In this document: positions 43,270 to 51,773 of the stretch, piece by piece
Layout: each line of letters starts with the position of its first letter
How positions within the stretch are numbered: position 1 is the stretch's first letter
Origin: Salinicola endophyticus
GTDB lineage: Bacteria; Pseudomonadota; Gammaproteobacteria; Pseudomonadales; Halomonadaceae
Length of the DNA stretch: 64,000 nt
NCBI RefSeq assembly: GCF_003206575.1
Contig: NZ_PZJO01000001.1
Span: forward strand, 398,720 to 462,719
Direction of reading: 5' to 3'
Made by a program: the position numbers and the translations under genes
Notes under the pieces: generated by a model
Told to the model about the DNA's origin: nothing
The model's input: only the letters and a program-made list of their open reading frames with translations
The model's database searches: none

Positions 43270-44520
43270 ATGGCCACGCCATCGGGAGTTCGAGTCTTGT
43301 CATCCGGTAATGCCTTTCCCCCCGCTTCCACCCCGAGCGCCGAGGCGCGCGTCGAGATGGCCGAGCTACGCCGCTACCGCCAGGGCGAGGGCGCGCCCGA
43401 CGTCGCCCTGGTGGAGGCCAGGCGGCAGTCACGCCAGGTGGGGTTGAGCTGGGCCGATGGCAGTCACGGCGAATTTCCTCAGCGCTGGCTGCGCGATCAC
43501 TGCGCCTGCTCGGCGTGCCGCCACCCGCTGACCCGCGAACGGCTCTACTCGCTGCTCGACGACCCACTGTGGACAACTCTCGGCACCGACGACGCCCTGG
43601 CCGAGCTGGAGGTCGCCGCCGACTGCCTGAGCCTGACCTGGGCCGATGGCCATCGCTCGCGCTTCGATGCCGGCTGGCTCCATCAGCGCCGTCCCGGCCA
43701 GGCGCTGGACACGCTGCTGCCCCGCGCCGCGCCGTGGCAACTCGACTTCTCCCCGCACCACGTGAGCCACGCCGAGTTCAGCGACAGCCAAGCCGGGCGC
43801 CAGCGCTGGATCGAGGCGCTGCTGCGCGACGGCCTGGTGCTGCTCGACGATGGCCCGCGCGAGCTGGAGACGGTCTCCCGGATCGCCGAGCAGATCGGCC
43901 CGCAGCGCGCGACCAACTTCGGTGCCCGCTTCGACGTGCGCTCGGTGCCCAATCCGAACAACGCGGCCTATACCGCGATCGGCCTGGCGCTGCACACCGA
44001 TCTCCCCAACTGGCGCCAGCCGCCGGACATCCAGCTGCTCTACTGCCTGGAGAACGACGCCGAGGGCGGCGAGTCGAGCTTCACCGACGGCTTTGCCGCG
44101 GCGCGCGAGCTGCGTGAGCGTGATCCGCAGGCGTTTCGCCTGCTCAGCGAGACTCCGATCGACTTCCGCTTCCAGGACGATGGCCACGATATCGCCGTGC
44201 GCCAACCGGTGATCGACCTGGATAGCGACGGCGAGCCGTGCGAGATCCGTTTCAACAACTGGATTCGTGACACCCTGAGCCTGCCGCTGGCGCAGATCGA
44301 TGCCTGGTACGACGCCTACCACGCCTTCTGGCAGGTGCTGCGCGAGCCGCAGCGCCGGGTCGAGCTGACCCTGGCGCCGGGGCAGATGGTGGCGTTCGAC
44401 AATCGCCGTGTGCTGCATGGGCGTAACGCCTTCGACCCCAACACCGGCAAGCGCCACCTCCAGGGCACCTATCTCGATCTCGACATGCTGCAGTCGCATC
44501 TGCGCGTGCTGACACGCTGA
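43270..44520 (+). CDS. Gamma-butyrobetaine hydroxylase-like dioxygenase
   Basis: A 416-residue TauD/TfdA-type Fe(II)/2-oxoglutarate dioxygenase. The N-terminal zinc-binding domain has the CxCxxC..H cluster (Cys78, Cys80, Cys83, His85) seen in gamma-butyrobetaine hydroxylase. The catalytic core has the His242-x-Asp244 pair (HTDLP) and the distal His in VLHGRNAF. It would convert gamma-butyrobetaine to carnitine or act on a related betaine. The true start may lie 10-29 codons further in, since the first residues are not family-like. A betaine/carnitine binding protein follows. Confidence 0.88.
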   Translation: MATPSGVRVLSSGNAFPPASTPSAEARVEMAELRRYRQGEGAPDVALVEARRQSRQVGLSWADGSHGEFPQRWLRDHCACSACRHPLTRERLYSLLDDPLWTTLGTDDALAELEVAADCLSLTWADGHRSRFDAGWLHQRRPGQALDTLLPRAAPWQLDFSPHHVSHAEFSDSQAGRQRWIEALLRDGLVLLDDGPRELETVSRIAEQIGPQRATNFGARFDVRSVPNPNNAAYTAIGLALHTDLPNWRQPPDIQLLYCLENDAEGGESSFTDGFAAARELRERDPQAFRLLSETPIDFRFQDDGHDIAVRQPVIDLDSDGEPCEIRFNNWIRDTLSLPLAQIDAWYDAYHAFWQVLREPQRRVELTLAPGQMVAFDNRRVLHGRNAFDPNTGKRHLQGTYLDLDMLQSHLRVLTR

Positions 44521-44568
44521 CAGGCTGCCGCTGACGCGAGCCCTTCCCCGCCATCAAGGAGAACGACA

Positions 44569-45510
44569 ATGAGATATGCGACCACCCTGTCCGCCCTGCT
44601 GCTGGGCACCGGCCTGGGCCTGAGCGCCATGCCGGCGGCCCAGGCTGCGGACGACACCATCGTCTTCGGGGCGCCCGCCTGGCCCGGCATCAGCGTCAAG
44701 ACCGAGATCGCCAGTCAGCTCCTGGGCGCCCTCGGCTATCACCCCAAGACCGAGGAGATCGGGCTGCAGGTCATCTACCAGGGCCTGGATAGTGGTGACG
44801 TCGACCTCTTCCTGGGGGCCTGGCTACCGGCCCAGCAGCCGATGCTGGAGCCGCTGGAGAAGAAGGGCAGCGTGCGCCGCCTGGCCACCAACGTGACCGG
44901 CGCGCAGATGACGCTGGCAGTGCCCAAGTCTGTCTACGAGAGTGGCATCACCTCGTTCGCCGATCTCGACGCCCATCGCGACGAGTTCGGTGGCGAGATC
45001 TATGGCTTCGGTGCCGGCTCCGCCGCGAGCGAGATCCTGCACAAGGCGATCGACTCAGACACCTGGGGGCTGGGCGACTGGACGCTGGTCGACACCAGCA
45101 CCGTGGGCATGCTCAGCGCGGTCAAGAGCCACATCGACAACCACGAACCGATCGTGTGGGTCGGCTGGAAGCCGCACTGGATGAATCTCGAGTTCCCGAT
45201 GCGCTATCTGAGCGACAGCAAGAATCTGTTCGGCAAGGGCAACGGCGCCAGCGACGTGCGCACGCTGATCGCCAGCGCCTACGCCGAGACACATCCCAAC
45301 CTGGTGACCTTCTTCGATCAGTTCACCTTCTCCGCCGCGGCGCAGAGCTGGATGATCCAGCAGTACGGTCAGGTCGGCGAGTCGCAGCAGGCGGTGGCCA
45401 AGACGTGGATCACGGCGCATCCGGAGCAGGTGCAGGCGATGCTGAAGGACGTCGAGACCACCGCCGGCGAGCCCGCCTGGCCGGCGGTGAAGGCGGCGTT
45501 CTCGCTGTGA
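44569..45510 (+). CDS. Betaine/carnitine ABC transporter binding protein (CaiX/ProX-like)
   Basis: A 313-residue OpuAC-type periplasmic binding protein (signal peptide ending AAQAADD). It has FGAPAWPGISVKTEIASQLL, GAWLPAQQPM and WVGWKPHWMNLEF, the last supplying tryptophans of an aromatic cage for quaternary ammonium groups. No permease or ATPase is adjacent, as with orphan binding proteins of pseudomonads that share one core transporter. Placement 48 bp after gamma-butyrobetaine hydroxylase points to carnitine or gamma-butyrobetaine. Confidence 0.88.
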   Translation: MRYATTLSALLLGTGLGLSAMPAAQAADDTIVFGAPAWPGISVKTEIASQLLGALGYHPKTEEIGLQVIYQGLDSGDVDLFLGAWLPAQQPMLEPLEKKGSVRRLATNVTGAQMTLAVPKSVYESGITSFADLDAHRDEFGGEIYGFGAGSAASEILHKAIDSDTWGLGDWTLVDTSTVGMLSAVKSHIDNHEPIVWVGWKPHWMNLEFPMRYLSDSKNLFGKGNGASDVRTLIASAYAETHPNLVTFFDQFTFSAAAQSWMIQQYGQVGESQQAVAKTWITAHPEQVQAMLKDVETTAGEPAWPAVKAAFSL

Positions 45511-45586
45511 GGCGCCGCGCCGAGCACAGCCTGGCGCCATAGCACACAAGCGTTACATTTTTTCCGAGATTTTTTGATCTCGCCGG

Positions 45587-45613
45587 GAACTAAGCCACAC
45601 AGCGGCACTCTGA
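45587..45613 (+). promoter_or_regulatory. Sigma-E (RpoE/AlgU)-type promoter
   Basis: GAACTA (45587-45592), a 16-bp spacer, then TCTGA (45609-45613). This matches the ECF sigma-E consensus GAACTT-N16-TCTGA apart from one base. It is followed within 30 bp by a strong terminator, with no reading frame between. Confidence 0.6.
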
Positions 45614-45618
45614 GTAGG

Positions 45619-45673
45619 TGTTCCCTTGAATGATCCCTTACTTGCCCACCATCCCCTGGTGGGCATTTTTTTG
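45619..45673 (+). ncRNA. Candidate sigma-E-dependent small RNA
   Basis: A transcript starting about six bases after the TCTGA element would be roughly 55 nt and end at the terminator at 45643-45672. It would have a short single-stranded 5' part (GUGUUCCCUUGAAUGAUCCC) that could pair with targets. No Rfam family is recognised. The alternative is that the terminator belongs to the binding-protein gene 130 bp upstream and the promoter match is chance. Confidence 0.4.
45643..45672 (+). terminator. Rho-independent terminator
   Basis: TGCCCACCA (45643-45651), loop TCCCC, TGGTGGGCA (45657-45665) and seven T. It is a strong, forward-strand terminator. Confidence 0.93.
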
Positions 45674-45751
45674 CCTGACTGTTTTCCAGGTCGAGCCCGG
45701 GCGCCGCTCCCTGCGCCAGATCGACGAGTGCCGCCAGGCGTCGTCTCCAAG

Positions 45752-46678
45752 CTAGGGTAACGGCGGCACCCGCCCCGCCATCTCCGCCACCATGAACTCG
45801 ACGAAGCGTTTGACCCGCAGGCTCTCGCGGGCACGCGCGCTGTAGAGCAGATGGAAGTCGGCGGCGACTCCGCGCCACTCGGGCAGCAGCTCGACCAGTT
45901 CACCGCGCGCGAGCAGCCCATGTACGTCCCACCAGGAGCGCAGCAGCACCCCGTGGCCATCACGCGCCAGACGAGTCATCGCCTCGCCGTCATTGCTCGA
46001 CAGCCGGCCGTGCACGCGCACCGTACGCTGCTCGCGCGGATCCGCGCTGGACTCGAAGCGCCACAGCGCATAGTCGGTATCGTTCTCGCGTATCACCAGA
46101 CAGTCGTGCTGGGCCAGATCCTCCGGCACCCTTAGCGGTGGCCGGCCGGCCAGGTAGGCCGGGGCGGCACACAGGATACGGCGGTTGGCGAGTAGCCGCC
46201 GGGCGATCCAGCGCGCATCCGGCGGCTCGCCCACCCGGATGTGGATATCCACGCCCTGGGCGTCGAGCCCACGCGGGAAGTTGCTCAACTCCAGCTGCAG
46301 CGAGAGTTGAGGGTGGCAGGCGGCGAAGCGCGAGAGCAGCGGCGCCACGTGGCGACGGCCGAAGCCGAAGGTGGCGTTGACGTGCAACCGCCCGCTCAGC
46401 GCCGAGCCCTGCTCGCGCAGCGAGTTCTCGAGTTCACCGAGATCGTCGAGGATCAGTGCGCCGCGCTGCAGGTAGCGCTCCCCCTCCGGGGTGAGCGTCA
46501 GGCGACGGGTGGTGCGGGTCGCCAATGCCACACCCAGCCGCTGCTCCAGCTGCTGCAGGCGCTTGCTGACCGCGGAGAGTGATACCCCCAGCTCGCGTGC
46601 CGCCCCGGTCAGGCTGCGCGCCCGGGCGATATGCTGGAAAAAGGCCAGATCGTCGAGCGCTGCCACGCCATTCTCCAC
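45752..46678 (-). CDS. LysR-family regulator (DmlR-like)
   Basis: A 308-residue LysR regulator of the CrgA/DmlR group: LDDLAFFQHIARARSLTGAARELGVSLSAVSKRLQQLE is the HTH region, and NATFGFGRRHVAPLLSRFAACHP opens the effector domain. It is divergent from the D-malate/tartrate dehydrogenase gene (226 bp apart), as dmlR is from dmlA in E. coli, so it probably activates that gene in response to D-malate or tartrate. Confidence 0.92.
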   Translation of the reverse strand: MENGVAALDDLAFFQHIARARSLTGAARELGVSLSAVSKRLQQLEQRLGVALATRTTRRLTLTPEGERYLQRGALILDDLGELENSLREQGSALSGRLHVNATFGFGRRHVAPLLSRFAACHPQLSLQLELSNFPRGLDAQGVDIHIRVGEPPDARWIARRLLANRRILCAAPAYLAGRPPLRVPEDLAQHDCLVIRENDTDYALWRFESSADPREQRTVRVHGRLSSNDGEAMTRLARDGHGVLLRSWWDVHGLLARGELVELLPEWRGVAADFHLLYSARARESLRVKRFVEFMVAEMAGRVPPLP

Positions 46679-46719
46679 CTGTATTCAACAATGGATTGCA
46701 TGATAGCCCGATTATCGCC

Positions 46720-46899
46720 AGGAAGAGAGGGCCTACACTGCAGGCATATCTGCAGGCAGGCACGCGAGACGCGCGCCTGTTTCCGGGGTTCGCGCACTTC
46801 ACCATCGAGGTCGCCCGGGTCGACGGCGAGGACCTGCCCTGCGCTCCCGAGGAGACGCCCGCCGGCGCGCTCCATCATCTCATCGACTTCATGAGGTAA
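46720..46899 (+). pseudogene. Coding-like fragment ahead of the dehydrogenase
   Basis: One frame is open to a TAA at 46897-46899, just before the dmlA start. It reads like protein (AYLQAGTRDARLFPGFAHF, ARVDGEDLPCAPEETP) but has no credible start codon outside the LysR promoter. It may be a remnant of a lost gene or chance; nothing identifies it. Confidence 0.2.
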
Positions 46900-46904
46900 T
46901 CCCC

Positions 46905-47981
46905 ATGGCTAGCCAGACCCATCGCATCGCCGTCATTCCCGGCGACGGCATCGGCACCGAGGTGATGCCGGAAGGCCTGCGCGTGCTCAAGGCCGCCGCC
47001 CGTCGTTTCGATATCGAGCTCGAGTTCGAGGAGTTCGCCTTCGGCAGCTGCGACTACTACCTCGAGCACGGCCAGATGCTGCCGGACGACTGGTTCGACA
47101 TCCTGTCGCGGTTCGACGCGATCTTCTACGGTGCGGTGGGTTGGCCGGAGAAAGTGCCTGACCATATCTCGCTGTGGGGCTCGCTGCTGCAGTTCCGGCG
47201 CCATTTCGACCAGTACATCAACCTGCGCCCCTGCCGGCTGATGCCGGGCATCAAGAGCCCGCTGGCAGACCGCCATCCCGGCGACATCGACTTCTACGTG
47301 GTGCGCGAGAACACCGAGGGCGAGTACTCGAGCATCGGCGGCAAGATCTTCGAAGGCACCGAACGCGAGACGGTGATGCAGGAGACCGTGATGACCCGGA
47401 CCGGGGTGGACCGGGTGCTCAAGTACGCTTTCGAGCTGGCCCAGAGCCGCCCGCGCAAGAAGCTGACCTCGGCGACCAAATCCAATGGCATCTCGATCAC
47501 CATGCCCTACTGGGACGAGCGGGTGAAGGCGATGGCAGCGCACTACCCGGAAATCGGCGTGGATCAGTTCCATATCGATATCCTGACCGCCAATTTCGTG
47601 CTGCACCCGGACTGGTTCGACGTGGTTGTCGCCAGCAACCTGTTCGGAGACATTCTTTCCGACCTCGGCCCGGCCTGTACCGGCACCATCGGCATCGCGC
47701 CCTCGGCCAACATCAATCCCGAGGGCAAGTTCCCCAGCCTGTTCGAACCGGTCCACGGCAGCGCCCCGGACATCGCCGGCCAGGGCATCGCCAATCCGAT
47801 CGGCCAGATCTGGTGCGGCGCGATGATGCTCGAACATCTGGGTCACGACGCCGCCGGCGCCGCCATCGTCAGCGCCATCGAGCACGTGCTGGCCAGCGAT
47901 GACCGCACGCTGCTCACCCCGGACATCAAGGGCCAGGGCACCACCGAGAGCCTGGGCCGGGCGATCGCCGAGGCGCTCTGA
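46905..47981 (+). CDS. dmlA: Tartrate dehydrogenase / D-malate dehydrogenase
   Basis: A 358-residue isocitrate/isopropylmalate-type dehydrogenase with IPGDGIGTEVMPEGL, the family-specific FGSCDYY loop, VRENTEGEYSS and NLFGDILSDLG. It oxidatively decarboxylates D-malate to pyruvate and may act on tartrate or 3-isopropylmalate. No leuC/leuD is nearby and the divergent regulator is DmlR-like, which favours D-malate/tartrate over leucine synthesis. Confidence 0.92.
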   Translation: MASQTHRIAVIPGDGIGTEVMPEGLRVLKAAARRFDIELEFEEFAFGSCDYYLEHGQMLPDDWFDILSRFDAIFYGAVGWPEKVPDHISLWGSLLQFRRHFDQYINLRPCRLMPGIKSPLADRHPGDIDFYVVRENTEGEYSSIGGKIFEGTERETVMQETVMTRTGVDRVLKYAFELAQSRPRKKLTSATKSNGISITMPYWDERVKAMAAHYPEIGVDQFHIDILTANFVLHPDWFDVVVASNLFGDILSDLGPACTGTIGIAPSANINPEGKFPSLFEPVHGSAPDIAGQGIANPIGQIWCGAMMLEHLGHDAAGAAIVSAIEHVLASDDRTLLTPDIKGQGTTESLGRAIAEAL

Positions 47982-48135
47982 CACCGCCGCGACAGGCGCA
48001 TCCCGGGTTGGATGCGCCCTCCCGTCGCGCCCGGCGGCAGGAATCAGGCAAGCAATCAGTCAAAGGCGCTGATAGAAGTGAAGGAGGCACGCACAGTGTC
48101 TTGCCTGATCAGCCGCAAGACAGCCATCACACCGG

Positions 48136-48912
48136 TCATCGCTGCCCAAAGGCCATCGCTTTTGGTTTCGGCCGGATGTCTTGCCTGAACTGACTGGCGA
48201 GTGAGCGGGCGATGCCTCTATAGAAGCGCGCCAGATCCTCCTTGAGGTTCTCCCGGGCTCGATGCTGATCCACGTAGTAGGCCGCGCGCACGCCGTTGAA
48301 CTGCTGCTCGGCGCCGATCTGGAGGAAGTTCAAGCCAAAGCGTCTGAGCAATCTGGCCAGTCTGGGCTCCATCAGCGCAAAGGCGTGCTGCCTCTCCAAC
48401 AAGCCGATCATCACGGTCGACGCCAGATAGACCGAGACGCCCAAGAGCGACGCTACCCGATAGTCCTGCTCGGAAGAGGGAAAATCCGACTCCGCTCCTT
48501 CCCATTTCCTGTCAGTCGCGCGCTTTTTGCGGTACCTGCCGAGTATCGCTGCCCTGGAGACTTCACAGATCAGTCGTCGGGGTAAATTGCAGGGCGTCAG
48601 CAAGGGATTGACGAAGTATCCTGCAGCGTTCGATTCGATAGGCATCGAGGCCAGCTCCCCCTGATCGCTGCCAGGGTAGATAACCCGAATGCAGGCGACT
48701 GCCTCGCCCGTGTCACGCCGTCTGACAAAGCAGTGCAGCGCAGACTGATCGAAGGCGTCGTATTCGAGCCCGCGCTGCGGATCGCCAGGCATCTCATGCC
48801 CGAATTCATGGGTATAGACCTGATAGCGCAGGCGGTATACCTGATGTCGCTCCTGTTCGTTGATCGCCAGGACAAACTCAAATTGATCATTGAACTGATC
48901 GTACAGGTTCAT
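48136..48912 (-). CDS. LuxI-like / PEP-CTERM-exosortase-associated acyltransferase
   Basis: A 258-residue GNAT-fold protein of the autoinducer-synthase-like group: FVLAINEQERHQVYRLRYQVYTHEFG carries the R-x-x-x-Y/F...E pattern of LuxI-type enzymes, followed by EYDAFDQSALHCFVRRRDTGEAVACIRVI and CEVSRAAI. It matches the PEP-CTERM/exosortase-associated acyltransferases (FeeM-like N-acyl amino acid synthases) better than classical LuxI. It lies 33 bp after the GGDEF-EAL gene. No luxR or exosortase is in the window, so the acyl product and acceptor are unknown. Confidence 0.8.
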   Translation of the reverse strand: MNLYDQFNDQFEFVLAINEQERHQVYRLRYQVYTHEFGHEMPGDPQRGLEYDAFDQSALHCFVRRRDTGEAVACIRVIYPGSDQGELASMPIESNAAGYFVNPLLTPCNLPRRLICEVSRAAILGRYRKKRATDRKWEGAESDFPSSEQDYRVASLLGVSVYLASTVMIGLLERQHAFALMEPRLARLLRRFGLNFLQIGAEQQFNGVRAAYYVDQHRARENLKEDLARFYRGIARSLASQFRQDIRPKPKAMAFGQR

Positions 48913-48945
48913 ACGCTCCCCATACGTGGCACTCTGAAAGCTGCG

Positions 48946-51771
48946 TTAACTGTCAGGAAACGCCTTTTCAGGGCGCCCCACCCAATATCCCTGAACGTAG
49001 TCAATGCCGTATATCTTGAGAATGTCGTAGACTTCCTGTCGGTCGACAAACTCGGCCACTGTACACTTACCGAACCCCTTGGCGATTTCAGCGATACCTT
49101 TGACAAGCATCTGGCTCCTTCTATTTTCCGGGAGATCCTGAATAAAAGAGCCATCGATCTTGATATAGTCAGCAGGCAGCTGATCCAGATAGTAAAAACT
49201 GCTGAACCCGACACCAAAATCATCCAGCGCTATCGCACACCCCATTTTCCGGATGTCCTGAAGAATCGCGCGCGCCGTCGAGAAATCTGTCACTGCCGCT
49301 GTTTCCGTCACCTCGATGATCAGCCTTTCCGGCGCCACGCCACTGTCGTGCAACTGCTGCCCCAGGAACGCAGTCAGCGTCTCGTCTCTAAGAGACTGGC
49401 CAGAGATGTTGAGCGCAAACCGCGTCGACGAGTTCGGTATCGACCGCATCATGCTCAGGCTGTTCGAAATGACCCAGCGGTCGATCGCCAGAATCTGACC
49501 ACTCCTCTCCGCAACAGGGATAAAGAGGCCAGGCGAAACGAGCTCCCCAGTGTCCGGCGAGATCATGCGGATCAAAAGCTCATAGTGCTCCGCTTCGTTT
49601 CCGCTGACACTCCTGATCGGCTGACGCCAAAGTTCGAAACCATCGTTTTCCAGGCTGAGCCTTATTTGCTCTTCCCAATAGACGCGCTTTTGCAGAGACT
49701 CCCGATCCGCCGTGGACGACAGCAGATGCCATCTTTTCAACGCATCCTCTTTGGCGCGATACATTGCAAAATCGGCGCTCGCCATGAGCTCTTTGGGTGA
49801 CCCCCCATTTTCGGGATAGCATGCAACACCAATACTGGCGACAGCACGATACTTTTGTCCATCCACATCCAGACTGATTTCATCCAGATTCAGTATGATT
49901 TTTTCTGCCACCTCGACGGCTCGGTCAGCACTGGCGTTCTCCAGCAATACAGCAAACTCATCACCGCCAAGCCGCGCCACTAGACCAATATGACTGAATT
50001 GACCGCGAAACAGATCGGAAATCATCACGAGCAATCTATCACCGGCCTGGTGACCGCCGAGCTCGTTCAGCTCCTTGAATCGATCCAGATCCAGATAGAG
50101 CATGGCCCCGCTATTGTGCGGTGTGACGGCTCTGGCCAACGCCTCTTCGAAATAACGTCGATTATAGAGTTCGGTCAAGGGGTCACGATGGGCCAACCAG
50201 GCAAGTCGAATCTCGGCATTCTTGCGTTCCGTGATATCCACCCCGACGGACACCATCGCGCCCGGTGCGCTCGACCAGGATACGAGCGGCGCATGACTCC
50301 AGGTAATCGCTTTACTCGAGCCATCCGGCGCATGCAGTTCGCTCTCTTCAGAGCGCCCCGGGAGTGACGACAAACCCCATTCACCACCCAGAGGCAAGAA
50401 ACAGCTCTTGAAAGATTGCCCCATCAACTCGTCACTCACCTTGCCGACCATGAAAGCGGCATAGCGATTGGCCAGCAGTATCTTGTCGTCACCATCATGG
50501 ACGACGACCAGAACCTGGGCAGAGTTCATGAGATTATTGACGAGATCCCGCTCCCTCTCCAACGCATCCACCTGGTTTTCCAGCTCGATGCCTCGAGACT
50601 TTACCTCCATTTCCAGGGCTTCCAACTGGAAGGAAAGCTCGACGGCCGTATCGGAAAGCACGTCGATCTCATCGCGGGCCTTGCCGGAATAGTGGCGAGA
50701 GATTCGTCCTCTAACGTCCTCGAACTCCCCTTTGGCGAGGCCGGGAAGGTACAGGCTGAGCGTGCGAATTCTTCGTGTAGGGCGCCACAGAATGAGCAAA
50801 AGAAAAGCTTCGGCCCAGAGCCATCCCGTCACGCTGGCCAGCGCAACAGATCGCGTCGAGGCTTTTATTTCAGCCAACTGTTGCGTCACATTATCGAAAG
50901 AAATGAAATAACCACCCCCGCCACCTGATGAACCGGCTTGGTTCAACGCGACGGCGCCAATCATGTACTGCTGCCTTCGAAACTCGATACTGCGATGGCG
51001 TTTCACGAGTGCTGGTAACGACAAGTGGCGCGACGCCTCGCGCAAGAGAGGCAGGGTCTCGTCGTAGTGGGTCATCGCCAGTACCAAGGAGTTCCAGGGC
51101 TGCAGCCGATGATCAGCGTGCAGCCCCGTCTTCTCCAAATTGACCTTTCCCTCGGACAGCAGCGCCAGGTCATCACCAGAGCTTCTCTGGAACTCTCCCA
51201 TCACATCGACCAGTGATCTGGACAGCAGCAAAACGCCGGCGTTGTCCCCCTCGACCAAGATGGGCACGGCGACGTATTGGCGGCACGTCATCTTACATAT
51301 CAATCTATCGTCAGGGCTCTCGCTGGCAATGATGTTCATCAGCCAGCTTTTTTCGGGCGGTACTTCAGGGGCTTCGCTATAGAGGCCACCGTAGGTCGCC
51401 AGATGCTCGCCTTGCGTGTCGTAGATCACCAGCTCATCGACGCCGGCATCGAGCTGTAACGTCGGCCATTGCGAATCCAATGCCTCTGAAACCGGCACAC
51501 TCCCCTCTTGACTCAATGAGACTTTCAGGGCTTCCGACGCGGCGACGATCGCGGCCAGCTGCTTCAACTCGGACGCGGAACTACGTAACGCCACACTGAT
51601 TTGGTGCCGCTGCCTCTCTTGATTGGCCAGTTGATTTTCGTCGAACTGTGACATGAGGCTTCGGTAGCTGATCCAACTGATCAGCAAGGCCAGGCTCACC
51701 AGCACCAAGCTCGTCAGCGCAAAGGCTTTCCACTTCAAGCTGAGCCGGTACGGCTTTTCATTTTTGCTCAT
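48946..51771 (-). CDS. Membrane cyclic-di-GMP enzyme (PAS-GGDEF-EAL)
   Basis: A 941-residue protein: helix 1 at about 15-36, a large periplasmic sensor region (about 37-307), helix 2 at about 308-329, a coiled segment, PAS (about 410-520), GGDEF intact at 602-606 and EAL-type domain from about 700. The EAL motif reads ELL (731-733). Glu820, the DDFG at 850-853, Lys871 and Glu907 needed for phosphodiesterase activity are present. The RxxD feedback site before GGDEF is absent (SHIG). It is coupled to a barrel gene two bases upstream. Net synthesis or breakdown cannot be decided from sequence. Confidence 0.93.
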   Translation of the reverse strand: MSKNEKPYRLSLKWKAFALTSLVLVSLALLISWISYRSLMSQFDENQLANQERQRHQISVALRSSASELKQLAAIVAASEALKVSLSQEGSVPVSEALDSQWPTLQLDAGVDELVIYDTQGEHLATYGGLYSEAPEVPPEKSWLMNIIASESPDDRLICKMTCRQYVAVPILVEGDNAGVLLLSRSLVDVMGEFQRSSGDDLALLSEGKVNLEKTGLHADHRLQPWNSLVLAMTHYDETLPLLREASRHLSLPALVKRHRSIEFRRQQYMIGAVALNQAGSSGGGGGYFISFDNVTQQLAEIKASTRSVALASVTGWLWAEAFLLLILWRPTRRIRTLSLYLPGLAKGEFEDVRGRISRHYSGKARDEIDVLSDTAVELSFQLEALEMEVKSRGIELENQVDALERERDLVNNLMNSAQVLVVVHDGDDKILLANRYAAFMVGKVSDELMGQSFKSCFLPLGGEWGLSSLPGRSEESELHAPDGSSKAITWSHAPLVSWSSAPGAMVSVGVDITERKNAEIRLAWLAHRDPLTELYNRRYFEEALARAVTPHNSGAMLYLDLDRFKELNELGGHQAGDRLLVMISDLFRGQFSHIGLVARLGGDEFAVLLENASADRAVEVAEKIILNLDEISLDVDGQKYRAVASIGVACYPENGGSPKELMASADFAMYRAKEDALKRWHLLSSTADRESLQKRVYWEEQIRLSLENDGFELWRQPIRSVSGNEAEHYELLIRMISPDTGELVSPGLFIPVAERSGQILAIDRWVISNSLSMMRSIPNSSTRFALNISGQSLRDETLTAFLGQQLHDSGVAPERLIIEVTETAAVTDFSTARAILQDIRKMGCAIALDDFGVGFSSFYYLDQLPADYIKIDGSFIQDLPENRRSQMLVKGIAEIAKGFGKCTVAEFVDRQEVYDILKIYGIDYVQGYWVGRPEKAFPDS

Positions 51772-51773
51772 TA

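Noticed and set aside
45563-45583. CGAGAT/ATCTCG hairpin with a T-rich loop as a second terminator
   Set aside because: Short stem with the T-run in the loop instead of after it.
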